Notes: a model not told the origin generated them from the sequence alone. Numbered from the stretch's first letter, positions 27,879-38,515 are shown. The stretch: DNA of 64,000 nt from Chryseobacterium sp. GVT01B (GCF_019970045.1 NZ_JAHXYI010000005.1:372001-436000), one strand, 5' to 3'. Translations and numbers: made by a program.

Positions 27879-27911
27879 GTGGAGGATTTTTTGTCTTATT
27901 TCAGATCACAA

Positions 27912-27943
27912 CGAAGGTAATAAGTTAAACGGAAAATCACAAA
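27912..27943 (-). promoter_or_regulatory. Candidate promoter of the sigma-msrAB operon
   Basis: On the minus strand: TTTG (27943-27940), 20-base spacer, TACCTTCG (27919-27912), one mismatch from TAnnTTTG. The GGTAATAAGTT-like bases around it could instead be read by the ECF factor itself. Confidence 0.5.
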
Positions 27944-27956
27944 ATAACAGGTAATC

Positions 27957-28868
27957 TTATTTCCCATAGCCTGCTTTAAAAAAAAATGTATGATGTTCTT
28001 TTTTTGAATAATTGATATTAATTATTTCCTTCAATGCTGCTTTTTTATCTGCGGCCTTTTCATAATAGCTCTTAGAGATGGTATATCCTATAAAATATGC
28101 AAGATCAGCGGGTTTATCTTTGGAAGGGCCATTATACATCCATTTTTCTGTATCATATAAGTACATCTCTTTTTTAAATTCAGACCAAAGCTGCACCTCA
28201 TGCTGTCTGCCATAATCCATATAAGCAATGTGAGGAAGTTTTCCCAAAAGCTTTTCAGCAATAAAATCACAGGAACCTTCCATCAAAGCCCAGCCTAATA
28301 AATCCAGATTACGATATTCCTCTTCATTATTCACTCCATTGATATAATCCTGCTGTACATGAACCAGCTCATGGGCAATAGTATACTCTGTAGACAGTTT
28401 GATTTCCGAATCTGAGGGTGAAGTAAGTGCAGCGACTTCTGTTCCTACTAAAATAAATTCCCGGGTTGTGGTTCCTCCTCTGTTAAAAGTACCTATCACA
28501 AAACTAATCTGAGGACTGTGAAACGGCGGATAGATTTTTTTAAAAGACGTATACAGCTTTTCTAGATCATAATCCTGCTCTGCAATCTCCAGTGTCTTTG
28601 CACGCACTTTATTCCAGCGCTTCGGTGTTGTATTAATACTTCTGACATAATCTGAAACGCTCATTGTATCCATTTTTATCAATGCATTAAGTGCCGGACT
28701 TGCTTTTTCCAGATATTCTGACTTAATAATTTCCATCTGTTCCAGAGAATCATTAGATTTCTGTACCAGATCATAGGCTTTCCAGAAGTTGGTAACATCT
28801 GTATTTGAAACTCTTTTCTGGGAATAAATGAACATTGTTAAGAATAAAAATACAATACTATATTTCAT
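27957..28868 (-). CDS. Secreted zinc metalloprotease, DUF2268-like
   Basis: 303 residues with a short signal peptide (MKYSIVFLFLTMFIYSQ). The zinc-binding HExxH motif is HELVHVQQDY (about 167-176); a Glu-bearing helix GWALMEGSCDFIAEKLLG follows about 25 residues on and may give the third ligand. This layout fits the DUF2268 predicted Zn-dependent proteases. The substrate is unknown. It lies upstream of the sigma operon on the same strand but outside it. Confidence 0.75.
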   Translation of the reverse strand: MKYSIVFLFLTMFIYSQKRVSNTDVTNFWKAYDLVQKSNDSLEQMEIIKSEYLEKASPALNALIKMDTMSVSDYVRSINTTPKRWNKVRAKTLEIAEQDYDLEKLYTSFKKIYPPFHSPQISFVIGTFNRGGTTTREFILVGTEVAALTSPSDSEIKLSTEYTIAHELVHVQQDYINGVNNEEEYRNLDLLGWALMEGSCDFIAEKLLGKLPHIAYMDYGRQHEVQLWSEFKKEMYLYDTEKWMYNGPSKDKPADLAYFIGYTISKSYYEKAADKKAALKEIININYSKKEHHTFFFKAGYGK

Positions 28869-29107
28869 AGGAAATTCTTTGCTCCAAAATAAAACTTTTA
28901 AATTGATTCTTCACAAAACCTGTATCTGTTGTTGTAATCAAGTACAATTTAACTCTGCTGGCTTTTATCGATAAGCTTTCAAACTTTATAGGTTTTAAAA
29001 AACTAAAAGGTTTACAAGGTGTAATCAAAAAATGATGCCCCTTCATTATCAAAACCCATCCCCATTCAAAACATAGCATAAAATTATTACAAATCGCTTA
29101 AAAATCT

Positions 29108-29115
29108 TAAATTTG
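29108..29115 (+). promoter_or_regulatory. -7 promoter element of alaS
   Basis: TAAATTTG, exact match to TAnnTTTG, 43 bases before the ATG. No T-box or riboswitch structure was seen in the leader. Confidence 0.55.
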
Positions 29116-29158
29116 CATCTTATCAAAATTTGATATTAAAAAAAGCAAAAGCAATACT

Positions 29159-31762
29159 ATGACATCACAAGAGATACGTCAAAAATTTTTAGACTATTTT
29201 AAAAGTAAGGGGCACCTTATTGTTCCTTCAGCTCCTATTGTGCTGAAAGATGACCCTACCCTTATGTTTTCCAACTCCGGAATGACGCAGTTCAAGGATT
29301 TTTTCCTTGGCTACAAAACACCTACCGCCCCTAGAATTGCCGATACCCAAAAGTGTCTGAGAGTTTCAGGGAAGCACAATGACCTGGATGATGTAGGTAG
29401 AGATACTTATCACCACACCATGTTTGAGATGCTGGGAAACTGGTCTTTCGGGGATTACTTCAAAAAAGAGGCTATTGCTTTTGCCTGGGAATTACTGACT
29501 GAAGTATACGGAATTCCAAAAGAAAATTTATACGTAACGATTTTTGAAGGTGATGCTTCTGAAAATCTGGACAGAGATCAGGATGCTTATGATTTCTGGA
29601 AGTCTCACATTTCAGAAGACAGAATCATTAACGGAAATAAAAAAGATAACTTCTGGGAAATGGGTGAAAGCGGACCGTGCGGACCGTGTTCAGAAATCCA
29701 TGTCGATTTGAGAACACCAGAGGAAAAAGCGAAAGTTTCAGGACTTGAACTGGTAAATAATGACCACCCACAGGTTGTAGAAGTATGGAACCTGGTTTTC
29801 ATGGAATTCAACAGAAAAGCAGATAAATCGTTAGAGAAGCTTCCTGCTCAGCACGTGGATACGGGAATGGGCTTTGAACGTCTTTGTATGGCGCTTCAAG
29901 GGAAGTCTTCCAACTATGATACAGACGTTTTCACTCCGCTTATTGCTAAAGTTGAAGAACTTTCAGGTAAAAAATATACAGGAATTTTAGAAGACGAAAA
30001 AGATATTGCCATCCGTGTTGTGGTAGATCATATCAGAGCGGTTTCTTTTGCGATTGCAGACGGACAGTTACCTTCAAATGGAGGTGCAGGTTATGTAATC
30101 AGAAGAATTTTAAGAAGAGGAATTTCTTATTCTTACCGATTCCTGGATATGAAAGAGCCTTTCCTTTACAAATTGGTGGCTGTTCTTCAGGAGCAAATGG
30201 GACCTTTCTTCCCTGAACTTGAAAAACAAGGAAAACTGGTTGCTGAAGTGATCAAAAGTGAAGAAGATTCATTCTTAAAGACAATTGAAAACGGTCTGAT
30301 CAGAGTTGAAAAACTGATTCAGCAGACTATTGCAAATAATCAGAAAGTATTACCAAGCGAAGAGGTTTTTGAATTGTATGATACTTATGGTTTCCCTGAT
30401 GATTTAACAAGAATCATTGCTGAAGAGAAAGGATTAACGATTGATGAAGAAGGTTTCAAAGCTGAGATGGAGAAACAAAAACTTCGTTCAAAAGCTGATT
30501 CTGCTCAGAAAGTATATGACTGGGTAAATCTTGAATCGAAGCCTGAAACCTTTGTAGGATATGACCAGACTGAATCTGAAACGTATATTACCAGATACAG
30601 AAAGGTAGAAAATAAAGACGGAGAATTTTACCAGGTAGTACTAAGCAGCTCCCCTTTCTATCCTGAAGGAGGTGGACAGGTTGGAGACAAAGGTGTTCTT
30701 GAGAACGCTGTTGAAAGCTTTGAAGTACTGGAAACGAAAAAAGAAAACGGATTGATCATTTCATTGATCAGCGGTCTTCCGAAAGATGCAGGCGCTGTTT
30801 TCTATGCTAAAGTAAATGCTTCTGAAAGAAAAAACTCTCAGGCAAACCACTCTGTAACTCACCTTCTGCACGAGGCTTTAAGAGACGTTTTAGGTACTCA
30901 CGTAGAGCAGAAAGGGTCTTATGTAGGTCCTGATTATCTACGTTTCGACTTCTCTCACTTCAATAAAATGACAGAGGAAGAACTGGCATTAATTGAAGAA
31001 AAAGTAAATAAGAAAATCAAGGAAAGTATTGCTTTACAGGAATTCAGAAATATTCCGATCCAGGAAGCTCTGGAGAAAGGAGCAATGGCTTTATTTGGTG
31101 AAAAATATGGTGACAGCGTAAGAATGATCCAGTTTGGAAGTTCAAAAGAACTTTGCGGAGGAACTCACGTAAAAAACACCAGCGAAATCGGTCATTTCAA
31201 AATCACTTCTGAAGGTTCTGCTGCTGCGGGAATCAGAAGGATTGAAGCGATTTCAGGAGATAAATCTGAAGAGTATTTCAGCAATCTTGAAAAACAGATT
31301 ATTGAGCTTTCTCAATTATTAAAGTCTAAAGATGTGGTAAGATCTATCGAGAAACTGATCGAAGAAAATACATCATTGAAGGCTGAAGTAGATGCTCTTA
31401 AAAAGGAAAAAGCAAAAGGGGAAATCGGAGAATGGAAAAATGCTTATGAGCAGAAAGGCAACAAACAGCTTCTTGTAAAGAAAACTTCTCTGGATGCAGG
31501 TTCTGTAAAAGACATCGTATTCCAGCTGAAGAGAGAAATCCCTGCTTCTGTAACGATCATTCTTTCTGATGCAGACGGAAAACCAATGATTACTGTTGGT
31601 GTTTCTGATGATCTGGCTGCAGATTATCAGGCTGGCACTATCGTAAAGGATCTTGCAAAAGAAATCCAAGGTGGTGGTGGTGGAAACCCAGGCTTCGCAA
31701 CAGCTGGTGGTAAAAACCTTGAAGGGTTAGAAAATGCTTACCAAAAAGCTTTGAATATCTAA
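29159..31762 (+). CDS. alaS: Alanyl-tRNA synthetase
   Basis: 867 residues, full length. The class II catalytic core is at 1-~240 ([34 protein letters not shown]). The editing domain contains the HxxxH zinc site [11 protein letters not shown] and CGGTHV, and a C-terminal oligomerisation domain ends with [14 protein letters not shown]. It charges tRNA-Ala and clears Ser/Gly mischarging. Own promoter and strong terminator. Confidence 0.97.
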   Translation: MTSQEIRQKFLDYFKSKGHLIVPSAPIVLKDDPTLMFSNSGMTQFKDFFLGYKTPTAPRIADTQKCLRVSGKHNDLDDVGRDTYHHTMFEMLGNWSFGDYFKKEAIAFAWELLTEVYGIPKENLYVTIFEGDASENLDRDQDAYDFWKSHISEDRIINGNKKDNFWEMGESGPCGPCSEIHVDLRTPEEKAKVSGLELVNNDHPQVVEVWNLVFMEFNRKADKSLEKLPAQHVDTGMGFERLCMALQGKSSNYDTDVFTPLIAKVEELSGKKYTGILEDEKDIAIRVVVDHIRAVSFAIADGQLPSNGGAGYVIRRILRRGISYSYRFLDMKEPFLYKLVAVLQEQMGPFFPELEKQGKLVAEVIKSEEDSFLKTIENGLIRVEKLIQQTIANNQKVLPSEEVFELYDTYGFPDDLTRIIAEEKGLTIDEEGFKAEMEKQKLRSKADSAQKVYDWVNLESKPETFVGYDQTESETYITRYRKVENKDGEFYQVVLSSSPFYPEGGGQVGDKGVLENAVESFEVLETKKENGLIISLISGLPKDAGAVFYAKVNASERKNSQANHSVTHLLHEALRDVLGTHVEQKGSYVGPDYLRFDFSHFNKMTEEELALIEEKVNKKIKESIALQEFRNIPIQEALEKGAMALFGEKYGDSVRMIQFGSSKELCGGTHVKNTSEIGHFKITSEGSAAAGIRRIEAISGDKSEEYFSNLEKQIIELSQLLKSKDVVRSIEKLIEENTSLKAEVDALKKEKAKGEIGEWKNAYEQKGNKQLLVKKTSLDAGSVKDIVFQLKREIPASVTIILSDADGKPMITVGVSDDLAADYQAGTIVKDLAKEIQGGGGGNPGFATAGGKNLEGLENAYQKALNI

Positions 31763-31787
31763 AATAGAAATATCTATTATAAATTTT

Positions 31788-31829
31788 AGCCCCGGCTGTC
31801 TCGGAATCGAGACAGCCGGGCTGTTTTTT
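31788..31829 (+). terminator. Strong intrinsic terminator after alaS
   Basis: 12-13-bp GC-rich arms CCGGCTGTCTCG / CGAGACAGCCGG around a GAAT tetraloop, followed by T6. Confidence 0.95.
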
Positions 31830-32218
31830 ATTAAATAATATGTTTTTTTTAAAACCAAAGTATTTTCTATAATACTTTATATTTCAGGAGGCAAAGAAGG
31901 AAATCAACTTCATTGATTCTGACAAAGCTTATGTAATAATCATGCTTCTATCAGATAAAGCATACTTTTCCATAAACATCTGTGTAATTCGTGAAATCAG
32001 CGGGAGATTAAATAATTTTGGAAAGCTGTATACTATTCAAACAAATCCACCAGCGATTAAATCATTGAAAATAAGACATTTTATTTATATCCATTCTAAT
32101 TATTGACCTTATCTTAACAAATCATCATCTAATCTTAAACTATTTGTTTTGTCTTCTTAAAACTTAGTTAACACTATACCTTTAGTTTTGTCATAATCGA
32201 AATTCAAAAAACCTATTT
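31830..32218. other. Gene-free spacer with one promoter element
   Basis: No open frame with coding character. It holds a word-like stretch near 31978-32005 (ATCTGTGTAATTCGTGAAATC) resembling interspersed repeats, and a -7 box TAGTTTTG at 32183-32190 that probably drives the PhoX-like gene. The rest is AT-rich without visible structure. Confidence 0.5.
32183..32190 (+). promoter_or_regulatory. -7 promoter element of the PhoX-like gene
   Basis: TAGTTTTG fits TAnnTTTG; the ATG follows 29 bases later. No Pho-box-like direct repeat was recognised. Confidence 0.45.
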
Positions 32219-33697
32219 ATGAAAATTAACAAAACTATCGGAGCCCTACTCTTTGCTTCCCTTGTATTTCAAGGCTGCAATGATGACAATAACGGGAACT
32301 CTGACACTCCTGTCAATGACAAAATCAAAATTGAAAATTTTTCTAAAGAACCTGCTTTCGTTTTTGGGATGCCTGGTTTTGAAAATTTAAATATTACCAC
32401 CCTTATTTCCAGCTCTGATGTTCTTTCAGGTTCTCCGGATTTCGTTTTCGGAGGTCAGCCGGATGGTATGGGAATTATGAAAGATCCTAATTCTGACGGT
32501 TATCTGATGATCACCAATCATGAGATCAAACAATCTGTATCAAGAGTATATTTAGATAAAACGTTTAAGCCTGTAAAAGGAGAATATATTTTAAATGGAA
32601 CCGGAGGAATGACAAGATTATGTTCCGCAACATTGGCAACTCCTGAAACTCATGGTTTCAGTGCTTTTCTTACTGCCGGGGAATCTGGTGAAGAAAGTAT
32701 GGTTCATGCTTTGAATCCATTGGCACCAGTATCGCAGGCATCAGATAAGACAAGAGTAAAACCAGCTTTGGGAAAAGCTTCCATGGAAAACGCAGTTCCG
32801 CTTCCTAAAGATGTTTCCAATGGAAAATCTTATATCATCATTGGTGAAGACCAGTCTTATTCTTCTTCTCACCAGTCTGCAGGACAATTAATCATGTATG
32901 TTGCCGATACCCAGGGAGATCTTGATAACGGAAAGTTATATTCTTTAAAAAGAACCAACAGCAACTATACTGAAACAGATATGACGAAAGGAAGCAGCTA
33001 CGATGTAGAATTCGTTGAAATTCCTAATGCCAAAAATCTTACAGGAGCTCAGATCAACCAGAAAAACATTGATAATAATGCCATCCGTTTTTCAAGAGTG
33101 GAAGATGTAGATTATAGAAAAGGAGCTGGAAAAGGAAGAGAAATTTACTTTACCGCTACGGGAGAATCTTCTGATGGTGTGAATCCGAAAGCTGGATTAA
33201 CAATGTGGGGAAGAGTTTATAAGCTTGTTCTGAACTCCAACAATATGCTGACAGGAAAGCTGGAAGTGGTTGCTGAAGGAGATTCCAATCCAGGAAATAA
33301 TCTTATCAATCCTGACAACTTATGTGTGACTGAAAACTTTGTATACATCCAGGAAGACGGAGATTCTTATTACAAAAATGCCAACCACGATTCTTACATC
33401 TGGCAGCTGAATATCGCTACAAAACAATATAAACCATGGTTGAACATGAAGCACAACAGAAATGATACTGCATGGCAGACTGCTTACAACCAATCCGGAG
33501 ATCTGCAGAAATTCGGTTCATGGGAATTCGGGGCAATGGTTGATATTTCTGACATTATCGGAATTCCGAATACATTCTCTGTGAATATCCACTCACACAC
33601 ATGGCAGCTGGATAAATTCAAAAATCCTGACGGTTCCGGAATCAACACCAATAAAGAAGGTGGACAAATCGTAATCATCAGAAACGTAGAAAAATAG
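32219..33697 (+). CDS. PhoX-like (DUF839) lipoprotein
   Basis: 492 residues. The lipoprotein signal ends in FQGC (Cys20), followed by an Asp/Asn-rich linker. The beta-propeller-like body has DUF839/PhoX features: GQPDGMGIMKDPNSDGYLMITNHE near 77-100, WGRVYKL, and NPDNLCV before FVYIQEDGD. PhoX enzymes are calcium/iron phosphatases, usually exported by Tat; this one is lipidated by Sec instead, and enzymatic activity is not proven. A di-haem peroxidase gene follows after 65 bases. Confidence 0.7.
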   Translation: MKINKTIGALLFASLVFQGCNDDNNGNSDTPVNDKIKIENFSKEPAFVFGMPGFENLNITTLISSSDVLSGSPDFVFGGQPDGMGIMKDPNSDGYLMITNHEIKQSVSRVYLDKTFKPVKGEYILNGTGGMTRLCSATLATPETHGFSAFLTAGESGEESMVHALNPLAPVSQASDKTRVKPALGKASMENAVPLPKDVSNGKSYIIIGEDQSYSSSHQSAGQLIMYVADTQGDLDNGKLYSLKRTNSNYTETDMTKGSSYDVEFVEIPNAKNLTGAQINQKNIDNNAIRFSRVEDVDYRKGAGKGREIYFTATGESSDGVNPKAGLTMWGRVYKLVLNSNNMLTGKLEVVAEGDSNPGNNLINPDNLCVTENFVYIQEDGDSYYKNANHDSYIWQLNIATKQYKPWLNMKHNRNDTAWQTAYNQSGDLQKFGSWEFGAMVDISDIIGIPNTFSVNIHSHTWQLDKFKNPDGSGINTNKEGGQIVIIRNVEK

Positions 33698-33762
33698 TTT
33701 TAATTCCTTCATATCAAATTAAAGTATCAATAGAAAATCTCTGTTGATACTTTTTCATACTT

Positions 33763-35577
33763 ATGAGTAAACTTTCAAAATACCCGATCCTCCTTTTCTT
33801 ATACTGCGCAGCAGCACTTTTTACGCTCTATTATTGTAAAAATGATAAACAGCAGCCCGTACATGAAGATCTTGGTTCTGTAAAAAACAGGATTATCAAA
33901 ACCAATACTGATTTTGAAAAACAGATCAATGAACTGAAAGCCCTTGTTTCTAAAGATTCTGACGAAAAACTTCTTCAGGAAAAATTTCAGGATATCAGAA
34001 AAACCTACAAAAAAATGGAATGGGCTGTAGAATACTTCCTTCCCCACTCTGCGAGATTTATCAATGGTCCTGCCCTTCCTGAAATAGAAATGGACGAGCA
34101 TACAGAAATTGAACCCGAAGGACTGCAGGTTCTGGAAGAGATGTTTTATCCCTATAATAAAGGAAATAAAGATGAGGTGACCAGAATGCTCAATAAGCTC
34201 ATCAATAAAAGCAATACCATAGCCACCAACTTTCAGGTAATTACGATTAGTAAAGACCAGGTTTTTGATGCGTTAAGACAGGAAGCTTTCAGGATTTCAA
34301 GTTTGGGAATTGCAGGTTTTGACACTCCGGTTTCCGGAATATTTTTACAGGAAATGCCTTCTTCGCTGGAAGGAATCAAAGAGACACTGGAACAAATTTC
34401 CACTGAACGTTCGAAAGACAAAGCTTTAAAAAGTATCATTACAGAAATTAATTCAGCCATTGAAGTTCTGAAAAGAAACACAGACAAAAACACTTTTGAC
34501 TACGCCAGTTTTATCCCTGATCATTTGAATAAGATCACCACTTTGATGCTGGATTTTAAAAACCAGGAGAAAATTCCGGATGTTGAGGTAACGACAGCTT
34601 TAAACAAAAATGCGGCTACATTCTTTGCTAAAAATGCTTTTAATCCCAATGCATTCACTCCAGGAAAAGAATATGAATTCTCTGAAGAAAAGGCAGCTCT
34701 AGGGCACCAGCTTTTTAATGATAAAATCCTTTCCAACAACAATAACCGAAGCTGTGCAACATGTCATATTCCTGAGAAAGCATTTACTGACGGGCTTGCC
34801 AGATCTATGTCCCTGGAAAATTCGGAACTTGCAAGAAATGCTCCTTCTCTCAACTATGCAGGTTATCAACATGGTCAGTTCTGGGATATGAGAAAGGACG
34901 ACCTGGAAGGACAGAGTTCGGATGTGATCTCCAATAAAGAAGAAATGCATGGTGATCTGAATGTCATTCTCGCCAAAATCAATCAGGATAAAAACTATCA
35001 GGCGGCATTTAAAAAGATTTATCATTCTCAAAAAACAGAGGTTTGGCAACTTCAGAATGTCCTGGCAAGTTATATTCGTTCTTTGTCAAAATTCAATTCT
35101 GCTTTTGATGATTATATGAGGGGAAATAAGTCGGCAATGACGGATAGCCAAAAACGTGGATTCAATCTTTTTGTTGGAAAAGCCCAATGCGCAATATGTC
35201 ATTTTGTTCCTTTATTCAATGGTACAGTTCCTCCTAATTTCAAGAAAACCGAACAGGAGGTTTTAGGAACGGCAGTCAATGGTGAAAATAAAACCTTTGA
35301 CAATGATCCGGGAAGAGGAAAATTTCATGAAACAGTACCTTCATTGCAGCATTCCTTCAAAACGCCTACGCTTAGAAACATCAATAAAACAGCTCCTTAC
35401 ATGCATAACGGAGGATACAAAACATTGAAAGAAGTTATGAATTTTTACAATAAAGGCGGTGGAAAAGCTTTTGGATTTAAAGTAGACAATCAAACACTCT
35501 CCGACACTCCGTTACAGCTTACTGATAAGGAAATAGATGATATTATTGAATTTATGAAAGCCTTGGATGATCAATAA
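33763..35577 (+). CDS. Di-haem cytochrome c peroxidase family protein with N-terminal extension
   Basis: 604 residues. The N-terminal hydrophobic segment ends in LYYCKND (Cys25, possible lipidation). A helical extension of about 270 residues follows, and then the peroxidase/MauG domain with two haem sites: CATCH (331-335) and CAICH (476-480). TAPYMHNGGY may give the distal Met ligand. Family members reduce H2O2 in the periplasm using cytochrome electrons. The long extension is larger than in classical CcpA. Paired with the PhoX-like gene. Confidence 0.85.
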   Translation: MSKLSKYPILLFLYCAAALFTLYYCKNDKQQPVHEDLGSVKNRIIKTNTDFEKQINELKALVSKDSDEKLLQEKFQDIRKTYKKMEWAVEYFLPHSARFINGPALPEIEMDEHTEIEPEGLQVLEEMFYPYNKGNKDEVTRMLNKLINKSNTIATNFQVITISKDQVFDALRQEAFRISSLGIAGFDTPVSGIFLQEMPSSLEGIKETLEQISTERSKDKALKSIITEINSAIEVLKRNTDKNTFDYASFIPDHLNKITTLMLDFKNQEKIPDVEVTTALNKNAATFFAKNAFNPNAFTPGKEYEFSEEKAALGHQLFNDKILSNNNNRSCATCHIPEKAFTDGLARSMSLENSELARNAPSLNYAGYQHGQFWDMRKDDLEGQSSDVISNKEEMHGDLNVILAKINQDKNYQAAFKKIYHSQKTEVWQLQNVLASYIRSLSKFNSAFDDYMRGNKSAMTDSQKRGFNLFVGKAQCAICHFVPLFNGTVPPNFKKTEQEVLGTAVNGENKTFDNDPGRGKFHETVPSLQHSFKTPTLRNINKTAPYMHNGGYKTLKEVMNFYNKGGGKAFGFKVDNQTLSDTPLQLTDKEIDDIIEFMKALDDQ

Positions 35578-35605
35578 ACTATCAAAAACAAAATAACAAG
35601 TGATC

Positions 35606-35642
35606 AAAAACTCTTGAACGAACCGGGTTCAGGAGTTTTTTT
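35606..35642 (+). terminator. Intrinsic terminator after the peroxidase gene
   Basis: Arms AAAAACTC-TGAAC / GTTCA-GAGTTTTT with one bulged base on each side, ending in T7. Confidence 0.8.
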
Positions 35643-35782
35643 ATTGGAAATTTCCATGAAATACAGAAAGACTACCTAAGTGTTCTCATCATTCAATTTT
35701 ATAAGGTACAAAGTCCATGAAAACATTAGATTAAATCAATGTTATACTATGTTAAAAACTTTTCCAGAACAATAAATATCAT

Positions 35783-35790
35783 TAATTTTG
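35783..35790 (+). promoter_or_regulatory. -7 promoter element of the DUF5686 gene
   Basis: TAATTTTG fits TAnnTTTG. The ATG is 15 bases downstream, implying a leader of only about 9-10 bases. Confidence 0.55.
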
Positions 35791-35805
35791 ACCTAGTAAT
35801 ATTAC

Positions 35806-38205
35806 ATGAAAAGGGGTTTACTGTTATTATTTTTTCTGATCTGCTTTTTGGGGTATTCGCAATCAAAAATTAAGATTGTGGATGACGCCAGTCAAAAGCC
35901 TGTTTTTAATGCAAAAGTATCCTGTGACAACACCGTCATTGGATACACTAATGAACAGGGCGTTCTGGAATTTAAAACAGGATGCAAAAACATTGATATT
36001 GACGCTGATTCTTACCAGAAAGAAACGATATCAGTGGAGAGCAGTATGGAGATTTCCCTGCTCAAAAAGTCTTCAAAAACCACCAGTATTGAAGCTGTAG
36101 TTATTGAAGATAAAAGTGATCCCCGGGCTTTGGAAATTCTGAAAAAAGTGAACAAACTTTTTAACGAAAACTCTCCAAAAAGTTTGGGTTCCTACTCTTA
36201 TAAATCTTACGAAAAAATATCTCTGGATATTGATGAGGACAGTCTTACACAGTTTAATCAATATTTCAATGATTTAAATATTTTCAAGAAAAAAAGGGAA
36301 AAAGACTCGTTGAATAATATTTCCGCAAGAAAAGTATTTTCAAAAAGTAAACTTTTTCTCTGGGAAAGGGCACAGGAGTTTTTATATTCCAAAAAATATG
36401 GTGAAAAGATCAATATTCTGGACAACAGAATTTCTGGTCTGAAGCAGCCTATCTATGAAATGATCGCACTCCAGCAGAGTAACAGGGACATTGTTCCTGA
36501 GCAGGTGAAGCCCGAAAACAGAGGATTGTACAGGTTCTTTCTTTCGGATACCGTTACTCTTGACGGGAGAAAAAACTTTGTGATCCGTTTCCGTGAAGTC
36601 AATTACAAAAAACCAGACAGAAAAAGAAAGTATAACGGCGCCATTTATGTAGATACGGAAACCTACGGAATCAAAAAGATTGAAAATTTCAGTAAAAATA
36701 AAAACGACGGAATTATCACCAGCACATGGGTATTCTACAATAACAAATGGTTCCTCGCCCATGAAAAAACAAAGCTTAAAATGGGTAAAATGGCGATGGA
36801 TGACAAGGAACATGCTGATGATAAGAAAGACAAAAAAAGCTTTGGCACCTATGCTTTCCTCACCTCAAAATATTTTGATTTTGAAGCTCCTATCGAAGAG
36901 AATCCCAAAGATTTCAAAGGCTATACTTTCTCCGTAAAAAATATTGACGGCCATTCTCTGGACCGTTACAGAACGGAACCTCTTACGGAAAGAGAACAAA
37001 ATACCTATAAGACCATCGACAGTTTAGGTAAAAAATATAAAATTGATACCAAAGCACAGATTTTATCGGGATTACTGAACGGGCAGATCAGAGTAGGATC
37101 TGTAGACTTTGCCGTAGATGAAGTTGTCAATTATAACTCCTATGAAGGTTTCAGATTAGGTTTAAAAGCCAAACTGAATGAAAATTTTAACCCTTATTTT
37201 TCACCGGATTACTACTTTGCCTATGGGGTGAAGGACAGAAAATGGAAATATGGAATGGGGCTTGACATGAAAACCACACTGGAAAAAAACTCAATTTTCA
37301 GATTTGAGGTGTATGATGATGTAACAGCCTCTGGGGAATTCAACCGCAAGTTTTGGAATTTCAAAATGAGAACGATGAACTTTGGGAATAATCTAAACAA
37401 TGACAAGTATTTTCACTTTAAAGGAATGTCATTATCTTATCTGAACGATGTCACAAACGGTCTTACTCTTGCCCTTGCTGTAAGAAGAAATACAGAACAA
37501 GCAGAGTTTGATTATCAGTTCAGAGACAGAGGAACTTCCTATCGAAATTTCAACACGCTTTTCACCTTAAAATATTCTCCGAATTCTACCAATATTATGA
37601 CTCCACAGGGAAAATCTCTGATTGACCAGAGATATCCTGAGCTCTATTTTAATTATGAACAAAGTTACAAAATGCTGCAGGGAGATTTTAGCTATTCCCG
37701 TTTTGATGCGCTGTTTGTTCATAATTTCAAAACACCAATCGGAACTACCGGTTTCAGATTGTATGGAGGTGCTGTTTTGGGCGGAGCTCCTATCTGGAAA
37801 AACTTTACGATGAACGGATTGGCCTCTCCTGGTAAAGACTTTAATTTTAACCTTACTTCTTACCTTGGGTTTGCTACTCTGGAGGGTGGAAAATACTATA
37901 ATGACAGATTCGTAGCGTATTACTTTACACACAAACTGCCATGGTATTTCAAGAGTTTCGGGCATAATGTTTCCAGCTTTGATTTCGTCTTAAGAGGGAC
38001 TATCGGAGATATGAAACATCCGGAATATCATCAGTTTAAGTTCAGAAAACTGGATCACCTGTATCAGGAAGTAGGTTTGGAATGGAACAATTTCCTTTCC
38101 AGCTATTTTAATCTGGGCTTATTCTACAGAGTGGGTTATTATGCGACTCCGCATTTCAGAGAAAATTTTGCCATCCAGTTTAAGCTTAAGTTTCTTGAGT
38201 TTTAA
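35806..38205 (+). CDS. DUF5686 family outer-membrane protein with carboxypeptidase-regulatory-like domain
   Basis: 799 residues. It has a signal peptide to about residue 19, a small beta-sandwich (about 20-92) like the CarboxypepD_reg-like domain of TonB-dependent receptors, then the DUF5686 region, ending in a barrel-like series of strands and LKFLEF. The family is found across Bacteroidetes and is thought to sit in the outer membrane; the function is unknown. A short cytosolic protein and an M28 peptidase follow. Confidence 0.85.
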   Translation: MKRGLLLLFFLICFLGYSQSKIKIVDDASQKPVFNAKVSCDNTVIGYTNEQGVLEFKTGCKNIDIDADSYQKETISVESSMEISLLKKSSKTTSIEAVVIEDKSDPRALEILKKVNKLFNENSPKSLGSYSYKSYEKISLDIDEDSLTQFNQYFNDLNIFKKKREKDSLNNISARKVFSKSKLFLWERAQEFLYSKKYGEKINILDNRISGLKQPIYEMIALQQSNRDIVPEQVKPENRGLYRFFLSDTVTLDGRKNFVIRFREVNYKKPDRKRKYNGAIYVDTETYGIKKIENFSKNKNDGIITSTWVFYNNKWFLAHEKTKLKMGKMAMDDKEHADDKKDKKSFGTYAFLTSKYFDFEAPIEENPKDFKGYTFSVKNIDGHSLDRYRTEPLTEREQNTYKTIDSLGKKYKIDTKAQILSGLLNGQIRVGSVDFAVDEVVNYNSYEGFRLGLKAKLNENFNPYFSPDYYFAYGVKDRKWKYGMGLDMKTTLEKNSIFRFEVYDDVTASGEFNRKFWNFKMRTMNFGNNLNNDKYFHFKGMSLSYLNDVTNGLTLALAVRRNTEQAEFDYQFRDRGTSYRNFNTLFTLKYSPNSTNIMTPQGKSLIDQRYPELYFNYEQSYKMLQGDFSYSRFDALFVHNFKTPIGTTGFRLYGGAVLGGAPIWKNFTMNGLASPGKDFNFNLTSYLGFATLEGGKYYNDRFVAYYFTHKLPWYFKSFGHNVSSFDFVLRGTIGDMKHPEYHQFKFRKLDHLYQEVGLEWNNFLSSYFNLGLFYRVGYYATPHFRENFAIQFKLKFLEF

Positions 38206-38227
38206 TACCTAAAAAATACAAAATCTT

Positions 38228-38235
38228 TATTTTTG
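38228..38235 (+). promoter_or_regulatory. -7 promoter element of the 78-residue gene
   Basis: TATTTTTG, 43 bases before the ATG. It probably drives both the small gene and the M28 peptidase. Confidence 0.45.
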
Positions 38236-38278
38236 AATCAAAATTCAGAAATATTCACCGATAATATATAAAAAGAAC

Positions 38279-38515
38279 ATGCAGAAAATCGAAATCAAAG
38301 CAGAACAGTTTTTTGAATTATTAAAATTAAAAGACACTCCGATGTGGGAAATTTTCTCACAGATGATTGATGGAAATGAAAAGGAAATTATCTTTTTAGA
38401 CCATGAAGACAAGATCCTTTTTAATTATTTTTTGCCTTCTACACAGGAAAAACTGGAAGAAGACAGAAAAGAGTTTTCAAAACAGTTTTCAGATAAATTA
38501 GCTAACTTCAATTAA
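38279..38515 (+). CDS. Small cytosolic protein, unknown function
   Basis: 78 residues, charged, no membrane segment or Cys. It has a plausible alpha/beta pattern with a C-terminal amphipathic helix (TQEKLEEDRKEFSKQFSDKLANF). The family is not recognised. It ends 8 bases before the M28 peptidase start, and a promoter-like box sits upstream, so it is likely a real cotranscribed gene. Confidence 0.6.
   Translation: MQKIEIKAEQFFELLKLKDTPMWEIFSQMIDGNEKEIIFLDHEDKILFNYFLPSTQEKLEEDRKEFSKQFSDKLANFN

Noticed and set aside
28858..29079. Open frame of 73 codons on the minus strand between alaS and the DUF2268-like gene
   Set aside because: It overlaps the start of the metalloprotease gene, has no family-like pattern and covers AT-rich promoter DNA; it looks like chance.
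29116..29158. T-box or other riboswitch before alaS
   Set aside because: The leader is only about 40 bases and shows no stem structure; T-boxes are also mainly a Firmicutes feature.
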